Shown in pieces: positions 7,161 to 13,751 of a DNA stretch of 13,751 bases (position 1 is the first letter of the stretch; the number at the start of each line of letters is the position of its first letter). This DNA is from Candidatus Aenigmatarchaeota archaeon (GTDB lineage Archaea; Aenigmatarchaeota; Aenigmatarchaeia; QMZP01). A program made the position numbers and the translations under genes. The stretch lies in assembly GCA_020343575.1 (NCBI GenBank), contig CP070801.1, positions 634,250 to 648,000 of the forward strand, in the 5' to 3' direction. The notes under the pieces were generated by a model. That model ran no database searches. It saw nothing but the letters and a program-made list of their open reading frames with translations, and was not told the DNA's origin.

Positions 7161-8327
7161 ATGCAAAAGAAATTCGTTGCTGTATTTCTAGTCCTGATAG
7201 CTTTCATTTTTATTTTCAACACCTTCACTGCCCAGATAATTGTATTGGAAACGGATGAAAAACCAGTAGTTGCCTGGTACGTGATTGCAAAATGGCTTGA
7301 GCCAAACTTTCTTGATATGGTTGAGAAATACAAACCAGATATAATCCTTTTAACCCTTTTTGCAGAGGATGATGTTGTTCCCTACCATGCCTGGTACGGG
7401 GAATATGAGGTCAGAAGGCTGGTCGACCAGATTCATGAGAGGGGAACAAAGGTCTTTTTCAGCTATTCTCTTTTTAGCAGGGCACCTTACGATGAGGTAG
7501 TGGTTAGGAACATTAACATTGAAAACAACATTCACTTGAGTGATTTTTCGAGATATCTGAAAGAAAACGAGGAAGACCAATACCATAGATACTTCGACTA
7601 CTATTTGAATCACGGGATTGACCCCGAGGGGATACCGAAGATTTTGAGAAAGCCCGTCGAAGGCTATTACATACCAATAGGACACTACACTGTGATAGAC
7701 CCCCTATACGAACCATACAGGAGGTTTCTGATAGATGTTATAAATGAAACCATCCAGATTGCGAAACCTGATGGTCTCGCTTTCGATCATATAAGGTTTT
7801 TCACATTTGATGAGGGATACAACCAGGACATAAGAGATTACATACTGGAAAAATTCAATTTCGATGTGTATGACTACATCCCGAGACCCCCATTCATAAT
7901 AAACCAGACAGGTTGGAGAGAGGAGGACAGGATTTACTATGACTCAAGGGCAGAGCTGATTAGCAACGTAACTTATGACGTCGTATCGAAATTCCCGGGA
8001 AAGAAATTCGGAACAACCATGGGCATGATAGACCCCGCAAGGTCTAACGGCCAGTATGCAGAACTCCAGGGAGAAATATTCGATGCCTTGCTCCTGATGG
8101 CGTATGACAAGGATCCAAAAGAGATTGAAAGAAACGTGAGGGAAACAAGAGAAAAATCCGGAGCTCGCGTAATCCTTGGAATAAACAAGATAATAGGCAG
8201 TGATGAGAATATCATAAATAACATAGACGCTGGTTTGAGGAGCGGGGCAAGTGGGATTTATCTACTGGGATATGACTTCAGCGATGAGGTCCATAATTAT
8301 CTATTAGAGGTCCGGAGAATGGGTTAG
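7161..8327 (+). CDS. Membrane-anchored TIM-barrel glycoside-hydrolase-like protein
   Basis: A 388-aa protein. An N-terminal hydrophobic segment (about 5-22), without a clear cleavage site, should anchor or export it. The rest looks like a (beta/alpha)8 barrel: PVVAWYVIAKW (35-45), PDIILLTLF (59-67), TKVFFSYSLF (96-105), a long loop, then GLAFDHIRF (205-213). After that come GKKFGTTMGM (280-289), DALLLMAYDKD (308-318), RVILGI (336-341) and GIYLLGYD (365-372). The strand motifs resemble the hypothetical glycoside hydrolase (GHL) families related to the C-terminal domain of PgaB. In these, the Asp of an LDxIRY-type strand (here D209) is a catalytic candidate. The substrate is unknown and activity is not proven. 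The next gene, 56 bp downstream on the same strand, is a processive-type GT2 synthase, which suggests that the pair makes and trims one surface polysaccharide. Confidence 0.68.
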   Translation: MQKKFVAVFLVLIAFIFIFNTFTAQIIVLETDEKPVVAWYVIAKWLEPNFLDMVEKYKPDIILLTLFAEDDVVPYHAWYGEYEVRRLVDQIHERGTKVFFSYSLFSRAPYDEVVVRNINIENNIHLSDFSRYLKENEEDQYHRYFDYYLNHGIDPEGIPKILRKPVEGYYIPIGHYTVIDPLYEPYRRFLIDVINETIQIAKPDGLAFDHIRFFTFDEGYNQDIRDYILEKFNFDVYDYIPRPPFIINQTGWREEDRIYYDSRAELISNVTYDVVSKFPGKKFGTTMGMIDPARSNGQYAELQGEIFDALLLMAYDKDPKEIERNVRETREKSGARVILGINKIIGSDENIINNIDAGLRSGASGIYLLGYDFSDEVHNYLLEVRRMG

Positions 8328-8330
8328 AAA

Positions 8331-8338
8331 TTATAAAT
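8331..8338 (+). promoter_or_regulatory. TATA box of the GT2 gene
   Basis: TTATAAAT just after the hydrolase-like stop, preceded by purine-rich AGAAA. A start about 25 nt downstream (near 8360) would leave a short leader that contains GGAG (8371-8374), 9 nt before ATG 8384. Confidence 0.5.
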
Positions 8339-8383
8339 TATACTGAATTCAATTATAATCTAAGAAGTTTGGAGTTGAAGGGG

Positions 8384-9676
8384 ATGCAGGGACCATTTAT
8401 ACACTCTTTACTAGGATATGAACTGCTTTTTTTTATAATCATGAATCTCTTCTGGATATCGCTTTACTATTTCTCTAGGAAAAAGGGAAAGAAGAGAATC
8501 GATTTGAGTAAAAAACCCCTGGTTTCTGTCATAATCCCTGTTTTCAATAAGAGCAGACACCTGAAGGGAACAATCAATTCTGCCTTAAAACTGAGATACG
8601 AACCCAAGGAAATAATCGTTGTCAATGATGGCTCAAAAGACGATTCTGAAAAGATCTGCAGTAGGTACGAGAAAAAAGGTCTGATAAGGTTCCTGAACTT
8701 CAAGAGAAACCGGGGGAAAGCGCATGCTCTCAATTCAGGTGTAAAGGCATCAAAGGGAGACCTTATCCTATCTATAGATGCTGATTCCTTTGTCAGTAGC
8801 AACTCTCTCAACAGAATGGTCAGGCACTTTGAAGACTCGAAGATGGGTGCTGGTGCGGGTGTTGTCAAGGTTAGAAGGAAGAGAGGTGTATTGAACAAGC
8901 TTCAGATAATCGAATACCTTCACCAGGCTTTTCAGAGACTTGTTCAGGGTTTTTTCGATGCCGTTCTGGTTCTTCCAGGACCCCTATCACTCTACAGGAA
9001 AACTGCAGTACTTGATGCCGGAGGATTTGAGGATGCCACCCTTGTAGAGGACTGGGACATTACAATGAAGATACACAAGAATGGATACAAGATTGTTTCT
9101 GAGAAGAGAGCATCAGCAGACACCATTGCTCCCGAGACCGTTAGAAAATGGTGGCATCAGAGGGTCAGATGGTCAAGGGGAGGAATACAAATCGCAAGGA
9201 GGCACACAGATGTTATTGGAAACAGTGAAAACAAGGCCTTAACGAGACTCGTATTTCCTCTGCACGTGATGTGGTTGATCGTTCCTATGATAGTCATACC
9301 AACCTTCATAATACTCATGGTACCGAGCCAAGTCATGATAAGCGGTTTCATTGCAGATCTTACGGTTCTATTTTCAATGATAAGTGAATTCTTTGTCACA
9401 GGAACCACAAGTATAGCTGGAATGTTCTCTGTCATAGACAAGATGATATTCAACATTGTCGATTTGACAAACCTCGGATGGGTGAGATTTCTAGGTTACA
9501 GCTCGGGAATAGCATTTGTCTGGTTTACCTACACCTCCATAAAATCAATAGAGAAGAACTTCACACCTAAGCATTTTTTATCTCTCATCCTGATGCCTGT
9601 ATACTGGATGATGCTGAACATAGTCTATCTTCAATCCCTTGCCCTGGAGATAATCAGGGGAGAAATGAAATGGTAA
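8384..9676 (+). CDS. Family 2 processive-type membrane glycosyltransferase (BcsA/PgaC-like)
   Basis: A 430-aa protein with one membrane helix at about 12-30 and a cytoplasmic GT-A domain at about 45-280. Two or three membrane segments follow at about 288-312, 320-340 and 370-420. The key GT2 motifs are all present: SVIIPVFN (48-55), NDGS (81-84), DAD (132-134, metal and UDP-sugar binding), the acceptor motif GPLSLYR (199-205), VEDWD (221-225, D223 the catalytic base) and QRVRW (259-263). QxxRW marks processive synthases of cellulose, hyaluronan and poly-N-acetylglucosamine. The enzyme should therefore polymerise and export a beta-linked glycan from a nucleotide sugar; which sugar is unknown. 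The frame extends to a TTG at 8369, but GGAG lies 9 nt before ATG 8384, so the latter is preferred. No PilZ domain is present. Confidence 0.88.
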   Translation: MQGPFIHSLLGYELLFFIIMNLFWISLYYFSRKKGKKRIDLSKKPLVSVIIPVFNKSRHLKGTINSALKLRYEPKEIIVVNDGSKDDSEKICSRYEKKGLIRFLNFKRNRGKAHALNSGVKASKGDLILSIDADSFVSSNSLNRMVRHFEDSKMGAGAGVVKVRRKRGVLNKLQIIEYLHQAFQRLVQGFFDAVLVLPGPLSLYRKTAVLDAGGFEDATLVEDWDITMKIHKNGYKIVSEKRASADTIAPETVRKWWHQRVRWSRGGIQIARRHTDVIGNSENKALTRLVFPLHVMWLIVPMIVIPTFIILMVPSQVMISGFIADLTVLFSMISEFFVTGTTSIAGMFSVIDKMIFNIVDLTNLGWVRFLGYSSGIAFVWFTYTSIKSIEKNFTPKHFLSLILMPVYWMMLNIVYLQSLALEIIRGEMKW

Positions 9677-9692
9677 TTCGGCTTCGGAATGG

Positions 9693-9701
9693 TTATTTTA
9701 A
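9693..9701 (+). promoter_or_regulatory. Probable TATA box of the zinc-ribbon gene
   Basis: TTATTTTAA centred about 27 bp before ATG 9724, with no Shine-Dalgarno between. It fits a leaderless transcript. Confidence 0.4.
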
Positions 9702-9723
9702 GTTGTTGGGATAATTATTGATC

Positions 9724-9930
9724 ATGAAAAACTCAGGTAAATGTCCGAAATGTGGAAGTACAGAAATTGAACATTTGGAAAAGCTTATGACTGGTGGGGG
9801 AATGGGTGGCGGTGAAGCCCTAGGAATTGGCCGTGGTATAGTAAGTGGTTCTGCAAAACATTTTGAGGCATACATGTGCAAAAAATGTGGTTACACTGAA
9901 CTATACATGCCGGAGAAGAATCTGAAATAA
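9724..9930 (+). CDS. Small zinc-ribbon protein with glycine-rich loop
   Basis: A 68-aa protein with CPKC at 7-10 and CKKCGYTELY at 52-61, the two halves of a zinc ribbon. They are separated by a long loop containing GGGMGGG (24-30). The ending CKKCGYTE-aromatic resembles small putative nucleic-acid-binding zinc ribbons such as the DUF2082 group. The ligand and role are unknown. The frame extends two codons to a TTG, but ATG 9724 is the natural start and has a TATA box about 27 bp before it. It is convergent with the secretion ATPase gene, 17 bp apart, and follows the GT2 gene by 47 bp. Confidence 0.75.
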   Translation: MKNSGKCPKCGSTEIEHLEKLMTGGGMGGGEALGIGRGIVSGSAKHFEAYMCKKCGYTELYMPEKNLK

Positions 9931-9947
9931 TTACCTCTATCACACAC

Positions 9948-12218
9948 TTACTTCCTAAGAACCTTCAGTTCCTTCTTGATCCAATTGTTCCATTCAAGAT
10001 AGATTCTCTCAGGATCAGGGAATCCGATCTCCTTTCTTATGTTCTCTCCTATGAGATGGAACATCGAATTGTTCTTAACGATCCATTCTGCCTCAATCAG
10101 TTCAGGCATCTTCAATTTCTCAGACATCTCAACAAGGGTCTGCTTAACTTTTGCCCTCAACTGTATGTTTTCCCAAACAGCCTCCCAGTTCCCAGACCAC
10201 TCCCTTACGTATGACGCGATTCTGTTCAAAACCTCTGACTCACCATTCACAAAGGTATCCGTCGGCTTCAGTGTGTCCTCCTTACCAGAATACTCCATGA
10301 GGTTAACAAAACCACCCTCCTTCACAGGATCCTCTTCCCATTCCTTCCTCACCTCTGTTATCTCTGTCATCCTCCTGAACCTATGTAAACCGTCGGCTGA
10401 CCTCAGGGATTTACATATTGGAATGATGTCCGTCGCTTTGAAAGAAGTCGGTGGAACCCCCAGATCATTGACAACTCTGTCATAAACACCGTATGCAGAT
10501 TCACCGTGAATTGTTCCAGCCACCACGTTGGATAACGCTCCAATCCTCATTGCCTCGTACAACGCCTTCGCTTCTACTGACCTGACCTCACCTATTATCA
10601 GGGCAGAGTCCCCGAGCCTCAGTGCTGTTCTTAACGCTTCATCAGCAGGCATCTCTGTTTCAACCCTTGTTATGACAGATCTGGATTTCAACCTTTCGAT
10701 ATTGTAGTGTAATTCCATCAGCTGCTCGATAGGAAGCTCCAGTGTGTCTTCGATTGAAACAATTCTCACCTTTGGCAGTATCTCAAGCATAAGGGAACCG
10801 AGAACAGAGGTTTTACCCGCAGATCTCCCACCTGCCACAAGCATTGAGACAGAACCGTCTATAAGGAACGATAACAGTCCTGCAGCCAGTGGATTGACCA
10901 TCTTGTTCTTTATGAAAAGGGGAAGGGTCCATGGTCTGTCCCTATGTCTCCTAATAGCGAAGCCCAGGCCGTGCGGTGATAAACTCCTGGTTATAACAGC
11001 GAACCTGGCTTTGCCACCAGGAACCTCAAGATCAGTATCTAGGACAGGGTTCGCTTCATCCAAGGGTCTTCCAGACTGTATTCTCAACCTGGTCGCCCAT
11101 GCCTCAGCATCTTCCATGGTCGGGATTAGATTGGTCTTACATTCCTCCCAATTCTGGTGGTATATCAGGATTGGCTGCCTCTCGATTGGAGAGTTTACAT
11201 ACAGATCCTGAACTCTTTCGTCCATTAGGAGAATCTCCAGAACCCCCAAACCAGCTGTATACCTTGTCAGTATGGTAGCAAGCTGTTCAAGCTCTTTGGT
11301 TGTCAGGGTTATTCCCATCTTGTCAGCAACCTCTCTTATCATATCCCTTCCTATCGAATAGAAAACCTCCCTTACCCTCTTGGATTTCACAAACTCCGCT
11401 GTCTTTGGTCTATGTGTTGCCATGTATCTCCTGGCTGCATCAAGAACTGAATACTTCTCTTCTGAGAGCCGGAACTCTGGTGGAAGGACGTAGTAGAAAT
11501 ACTCAGCTGTATCAGGAAGTTTGAATATCTCAATCTTCACATCACCTATGCTGTACCTATCCACGGACTTCCCATGCTCTGGCGGGGTTATTATATACCT
11601 GGTCAGCATGAAATTGGGTCTGACGCTGGGCATGAACACCTGCCTGTACATATCCCTGTTCCCTAGCTTATACCCAGCAACGTGGTCTTTGGCTCCCTGT
11701 ATAAGTTTTGTCCCTTCAAGCTTACTTTTTATAACCTCCAAAACATTTTTCCTGTAGTTGTAGAAACAATCGTAATCCCCCCTTGATGTCAGCTTTTTCA
11801 TGTAGGTCTTGACGTGTCTCATCTCCCTTAAGATCTCAACATAGGCTCCTATGGGATCCTTCCTGAGGATATCAAGGATCAGATATTGAAGCTTGGGATG
11901 CCACTTGGAATGGAACTTCTTACATTTCTCAGAACCCAGAGCTTCATATGACATTAACCTTTCCCTAACAACCCATTCTATAACCTTCGCTATCTCAACA
12001 AGCATCTTGGTCTGTTCATAATCGTATATGTATTCCCTTTCTTTTGCAAGGATTATGGAAGAAACCTTTTTGACCTCTAATATCTTGTCGATGGTGTTTG
12101 CCATACATTCTTCGAAATCCTCAATAGAGGCTCCGTATAAACAGCCAAGGCAGTTGACCCTTAGTCTCATCTTATCTTCATCATAACTGTAGTCACAAAC
12201 CCTCAATTTCTCTGCCAT
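9948..12218 (-). CDS. Type II/IV secretion (pilus/archaellum-type) ATPase with Cys-containing N-terminal extension
   Basis: A 756-aa protein of the VirB11/TadA/FlaI superfamily, hexameric ATPases that drive assembly of type IV pili or archaella at the inner side of the membrane. In order it has: an N-terminal region with C8, C23, C26 (CLGC) and C38 that could bind zinc; a helical region to about 180; the N2-type domain around 220-430 with basic residues RSLSPHGLGFAIRRHR; Walker A GGRSAGKT (463-470); Asp box SIEDTLEL (488-495); Walker B region LIIGEVRSVEA (540-550); and His box GTIHGESAYGVYDR (568-581). A helical C-terminal stretch of about 130 residues follows. It is clearly longer than a typical FlaI. 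No FlaJ/TadC membrane partner lies in the window. Two coiled-coil genes are transcribed divergently from it. The ATPase call is firm; whether it serves a pilus, an archaellum or secretion is not known. Confidence 0.9.
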   Translation of the reverse strand: MAEKLRVCDYSYDEDKMRLRVNCLGCLYGASIEDFEECMANTIDKILEVKKVSSIILAKEREYIYDYEQTKMLVEIAKVIEWVVRERLMSYEALGSEKCKKFHSKWHPKLQYLILDILRKDPIGAYVEILREMRHVKTYMKKLTSRGDYDCFYNYRKNVLEVIKSKLEGTKLIQGAKDHVAGYKLGNRDMYRQVFMPSVRPNFMLTRYIITPPEHGKSVDRYSIGDVKIEIFKLPDTAEYFYYVLPPEFRLSEEKYSVLDAARRYMATHRPKTAEFVKSKRVREVFYSIGRDMIREVADKMGITLTTKELEQLATILTRYTAGLGVLEILLMDERVQDLYVNSPIERQPILIYHQNWEECKTNLIPTMEDAEAWATRLRIQSGRPLDEANPVLDTDLEVPGGKARFAVITRSLSPHGLGFAIRRHRDRPWTLPLFIKNKMVNPLAAGLLSFLIDGSVSMLVAGGRSAGKTSVLGSLMLEILPKVRIVSIEDTLELPIEQLMELHYNIERLKSRSVITRVETEMPADEALRTALRLGDSALIIGEVRSVEAKALYEAMRIGALSNVVAGTIHGESAYGVYDRVVNDLGVPPTSFKATDIIPICKSLRSADGLHRFRRMTEITEVRKEWEEDPVKEGGFVNLMEYSGKEDTLKPTDTFVNGESEVLNRIASYVREWSGNWEAVWENIQLRAKVKQTLVEMSEKLKMPELIEAEWIVKNNSMFHLIGENIRKEIGFPDPERIYLEWNNWIKKELKVLRK

Positions 12219-12288
12219 ATTAAGTTATTGGAGAAGCTAATTAAAAACTATTTAACTACGCATTCATAAATTAAATAATAGTGAAGCC
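12219..12288. promoter_or_regulatory. Divergent promoter between the secretion ATPase and coiled-coil genes
   Basis: On the minus strand TTTTTAATTAG (12237-12247) is centred about 24 bp before ATG 12218, which suggests a leaderless ATPase mRNA. On the plus strand TATTTAA (12249-12255) would start transcription near 12277, giving a leader of about 12 nt with a weak GTGA just before ATG 12289. A shared 70-bp control region would allow the two sides to be coordinated. Confidence 0.45.
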
Positions 12289-12675
12289 ATGGCTAAGAAA
12301 CCTACTACCTTGCACGCGATTATAAATGAACTCGTGGACAGAACAAACAGCAACACACAAAGGCTCAGAGTTCTGGAGCAGAGAAGCGAGGTTCTGTCTT
12401 CGAGAGCGAATACAATAGAGCAGGAGATTCTGAACCTTAACAGACACATACAAAGGGTTATGCTCAGCATTGATACAAAAACCAAGAAAATTGAGGATAG
12501 GGTTAGAAAGAGTGAAGGTATACTCAAGGAAGTGGTGAAGCAGATGAAAAAACTTGCAACCACTTCAAAGATAAGTGAGCTTGAACAGCTCATAGAGATA
12601 TACAACCCAATAAAATCCCAGTTCATGACAAGGGAGGAAGTGGAGAGAATAATAGAGGAAAAAAAGAATAAATAG
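12289..12675 (+). CDS. Coiled-coil protein, possible pilus/archaellum accessory
   Basis: A 128-aa soluble protein that is nearly all alpha-helical. Heptad-like hydrophobic spacing runs from about residue 8 to 102 (LHAIINELVDR, LRVLEQRSEVL, IEQEILNLNRHI, VVKQMKKLA). It ends with YNPIKSQFMTREEVERIIEEKKNK, where NPIKSQFMT may break the helix. There are no membrane segments and no cysteines. No named family is recognised. It is divergent from the secretion ATPase and 43 bp upstream of another coiled-coil gene. Archaellum operons encode coiled-coil cytoplasmic proteins (FlaC/D/E) near their ATPase, so an analogous role is possible, but this rests on position and general shape only. Confidence 0.72.
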   Translation: MAKKPTTLHAIINELVDRTNSNTQRLRVLEQRSEVLSSRANTIEQEILNLNRHIQRVMLSIDTKTKKIEDRVRKSEGILKEVVKQMKKLATTSKISELEQLIEIYNPIKSQFMTREEVERIIEEKKNK

Positions 12676-12684
12676 CAAAATCGA

Positions 12685-12713
12685 TTATATAAATCATTAC
12701 GCTTTAGGTGGAG
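12685..12713 (+). promoter_or_regulatory. TATA-like box and Shine-Dalgarno of the 262-aa gene
   Basis: TTATATAAA (12685-12693) and AGGTGGAG (12706-12713) lie in the 43-bp gap, the latter 5 nt before ATG 12719. The ribosome site is strong. A start 25 bp after the TATA-like string would fall on or after it, so translation from a transcript begun upstream, with the 128-aa gene, is at least as likely. Confidence 0.45.
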
Positions 12714-12718
12714 ACTAA

Positions 12719-13507
12719 ATGTGGCCATTCAAGGAAAAGAAAAGGGTTTCAAGACCTTCAAGGGATAGGATACCAACAGGCAGAGTTATACAACTTTCTT
12801 CTCAGGGTGTTTCAGAACCAGAGATAATACAGACTCTCAAGAGCGAGGGTTACACTCCGCTTCAGGTTGACCAAGCAATGAAGGATGCCCTTAAGACCAG
12901 TGTAGGGACTGGTACAGGTGCAACCCCATCGGCTCCAGCACCACCAGGACCAAGCCCAGAACCCATTAGTTCACCTAGGAGGGAGATGAGACCCGAAGAT
13001 GTTCCTGGTCTTCCGCCCTTACCGACCGAGGCAGAACTTCCGTCCCCACCGTCTGCAGAACCGCTTCCGGAAACACCGGAGATGCCTGGACCGGCACTTG
13101 AACCATCCCTTCCGGGTGAGGAAGAAATCCCGAGATTGAGGGAATCCATGACCAAGATGGAGGTGAAGGAGGGGAAGAGAAGAGCATTGGAAGAGCTTGC
13201 AGAATCCATAATAGAGGAGAAGTGGATGGGTATAAGGGAAGAGATAATGAGCCTTAAGTCCCAGGTGCAAGAGATGAGCCTCAAGGTTACGTCTCTGGAA
13301 CAATTTATTGGTCAAATTCGAGGGGAAAAAAAGACAGACATGGAGAAGATAGATGATAAGATAGACACATACAAGCAATCGATAAACGAGGTTTCTGCAA
13401 GGATGGAATCAATCGAAAAAGCAATGAAAGACTCTCTCACTCCCATGATGCAATCCATGAGGTCCTTGACAGAAACAATCAGATCAATGAAAGGCAAAAA
13501 AGAATAA
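12719..13507 (+). CDS. UBA-like, proline-rich and coiled-coil modular protein
   Basis: A 262-aa soluble protein with three parts. Residues about 18-59 (GRVIQLSSQGVSEPEIIQTL, then EGYTPLQVDQAM) look like a small three-helix UBA-type domain. Residues about 64-135 are a Pro/Glu/Ser-rich, presumably disordered linker with many PxP repeats. Residues about 140-258 are a helical coiled coil (IREEIMSLKSQVQEMSLKV, MEKIDDKIDTYKQSI). No membrane segment or enzyme motif is present. It probably works as a tether or scaffold that joins a partner held by the small domain to one held by the coil. It follows another coiled-coil gene and is near the divergent secretion ATPase, so a role in that machine is a reasonable guess. 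The gene's codon use (AGG, ATA) is like its neighbours. The function is not recognised. Confidence 0.75.
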   Translation: MWPFKEKKRVSRPSRDRIPTGRVIQLSSQGVSEPEIIQTLKSEGYTPLQVDQAMKDALKTSVGTGTGATPSAPAPPGPSPEPISSPRREMRPEDVPGLPPLPTEAELPSPPSAEPLPETPEMPGPALEPSLPGEEEIPRLRESMTKMEVKEGKRRALEELAESIIEEKWMGIREEIMSLKSQVQEMSLKVTSLEQFIGQIRGEKKTDMEKIDDKIDTYKQSINEVSARMESIEKAMKDSLTPMMQSMRSLTETIRSMKGKKE

Positions 13508-13547
13508 ACTGAAAACTATTTCCGATTCTGAAAATAAAAACAGTTTA
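13504..13547. terminator. Weak inverted repeat between convergent genes
   Basis: TAAACTG (13504-13510) and CAGTTTA (13541-13547) are exact inverted repeats that span both stop codons. The loop is 30 nt, too long for a tight hairpin. Read on the minus strand, the stop is followed by the T-rich GTTTTTATTTTC, which fits archaeal T-tract termination. Weak evidence. Confidence 0.3.
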
Positions 13548-13751
13548 CTTCTTTTCTCCTGCTGGAGGAGCTGCCTCTTCCTTCTTCCCTTCTGAGCCAA
13601 GCCACCACATTGCAAGGGCAAGTATTATTATGAACAATGCAACTGTCCAAAGCTCAGATGATGTTGACCAGTATGGGATTGGTATAAGCCATCCTGCCCC
13701 TGCACCAAAGAATACAAGCATTGCTATGATTATTATCCCAAGGATGAATAC
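13545..13751 (-). CDS. Small membrane protein, C-terminal part
   Basis: The minus-strand frame is open from the window edge for 68 codons to TAA at 13545; the start lies outside. Two hydrophobic helices are visible, about residues 1-24 and 36-51 of the visible part, joined by a short PIPYWSTSSE turn. A hydrophilic tail GKKEEAAPPAGEKK follows. The family is not recognised. The Lys/Glu/Ala/Pro tail is probably cytoplasmic or disordered. It is convergent with the UBA-like/coiled-coil gene, with a 37-bp gap. Confidence 0.65.
   Translation of the reverse strand, partial: VFILGIIIIAMLVFFGAGAGWLIPIPYWSTSSELWTVALFIIILALAMWWLGSEGKKEEAAPPAGEKK

Noticed and set aside
9677..9700. Hairpin terminator after the GT2 gene (TTCGGCTTCGGAA)
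   Set aside because: The repeats are direct-like rather than inverted; only a 4-bp stem can form.
10744..11211. Plus-strand 155-aa open frame within the secretion ATPase gene
   Set aside because: It lies opposite the Walker A and Asp box coding region, has no ribosome site, and has low-complexity Ser/Pro content.
12264..12728. Minus-strand 154-aa open frame, apparently hydrophobic
   Set aside because: It is the complement of the 128-aa coiled-coil gene; Ser/Leu/Phe richness is what antisense of Lys/Glu-rich coding gives.
12862..13284. Minus-strand Ser/Gly-rich 140-aa open frame
   Set aside because: It is antisense to the proline-rich linker of the 262-aa protein, which fully explains the Gly/Ser composition.
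1..13751. tRNA genes, CRISPR arrays, insertion sequences or long repeats
   Set aside because: Intergenic gaps are short and AT-rich, without tRNA-like arms, regularly spaced repeats, transposase motifs or terminal inverted repeats.

Overview
The window looks like chromosomal DNA of an archaeon of moderate GC. Four things suggest this: archaeal BRE/TATA promoters about 25 bp before start codons (often leaderless), heavy AGG/ATA codon use, an archaeal-type VirB11/FlaI-like secretion ATPase, and short intergenic gaps with many divergent or convergent pairs. A DPANN-like lineage (Aenigmarchaeota or a relative) is a guess; the sequence has no rRNA or other decisive marker. No tRNA, rRNA, IS element or CRISPR array was seen.

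Region 1 (1-2760, all minus strand) holds housekeeping genes. nrdR is followed 30 bp later by nrdD, a class III (anaerobic) ribonucleotide reductase cut off by the window edge. The nrdR-nrdD promoter carries a near-perfect NrdR box and a weaker second copy exactly 32 bp away, which suggests autoregulation of dNTP synthesis in an archaeon. Upstream of it is metG, a methionyl-tRNA synthetase that resembles the bacterial, Thermus-like class.

Region 2 (2840-9676) is devoted to the cell surface. It contains three multi-pass GT-C-like membrane glycosyltransferase genes (448, 479 and 488 aa), a membrane-anchored TIM-barrel glycoside-hydrolase-like protein, and a BcsA/PgaC-like family 2 glycosyltransferase with its QxxRW motif. 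The hydrolase-like and GT2 genes are adjacent and co-directional, an arrangement reminiscent of PgaB/PgaC. The 448-aa gene is strikingly AT-rich and may have been acquired recently. The other two GT-C genes converge and overlap by 19 bp in an imperfect palindrome, so that both proteins end in YEVTS.

Region 3 (9724-13751) begins with a small zinc-ribbon protein. A long type II/IV secretion (pilus/archaellum-type) ATPase with a Cys-rich N-terminal extension is on the minus strand. Divergent from it are two coiled-coil genes, the second of which has a UBA-like N-terminus and a proline-rich linker. The edge holds the C-terminal part of a small membrane protein on the minus strand. The coiled-coil genes may encode accessory parts of the surface filament or secretion machine driven by the ATPase; this is inferred from context only. 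Gene-free stretches are all short, none over 300 bp.
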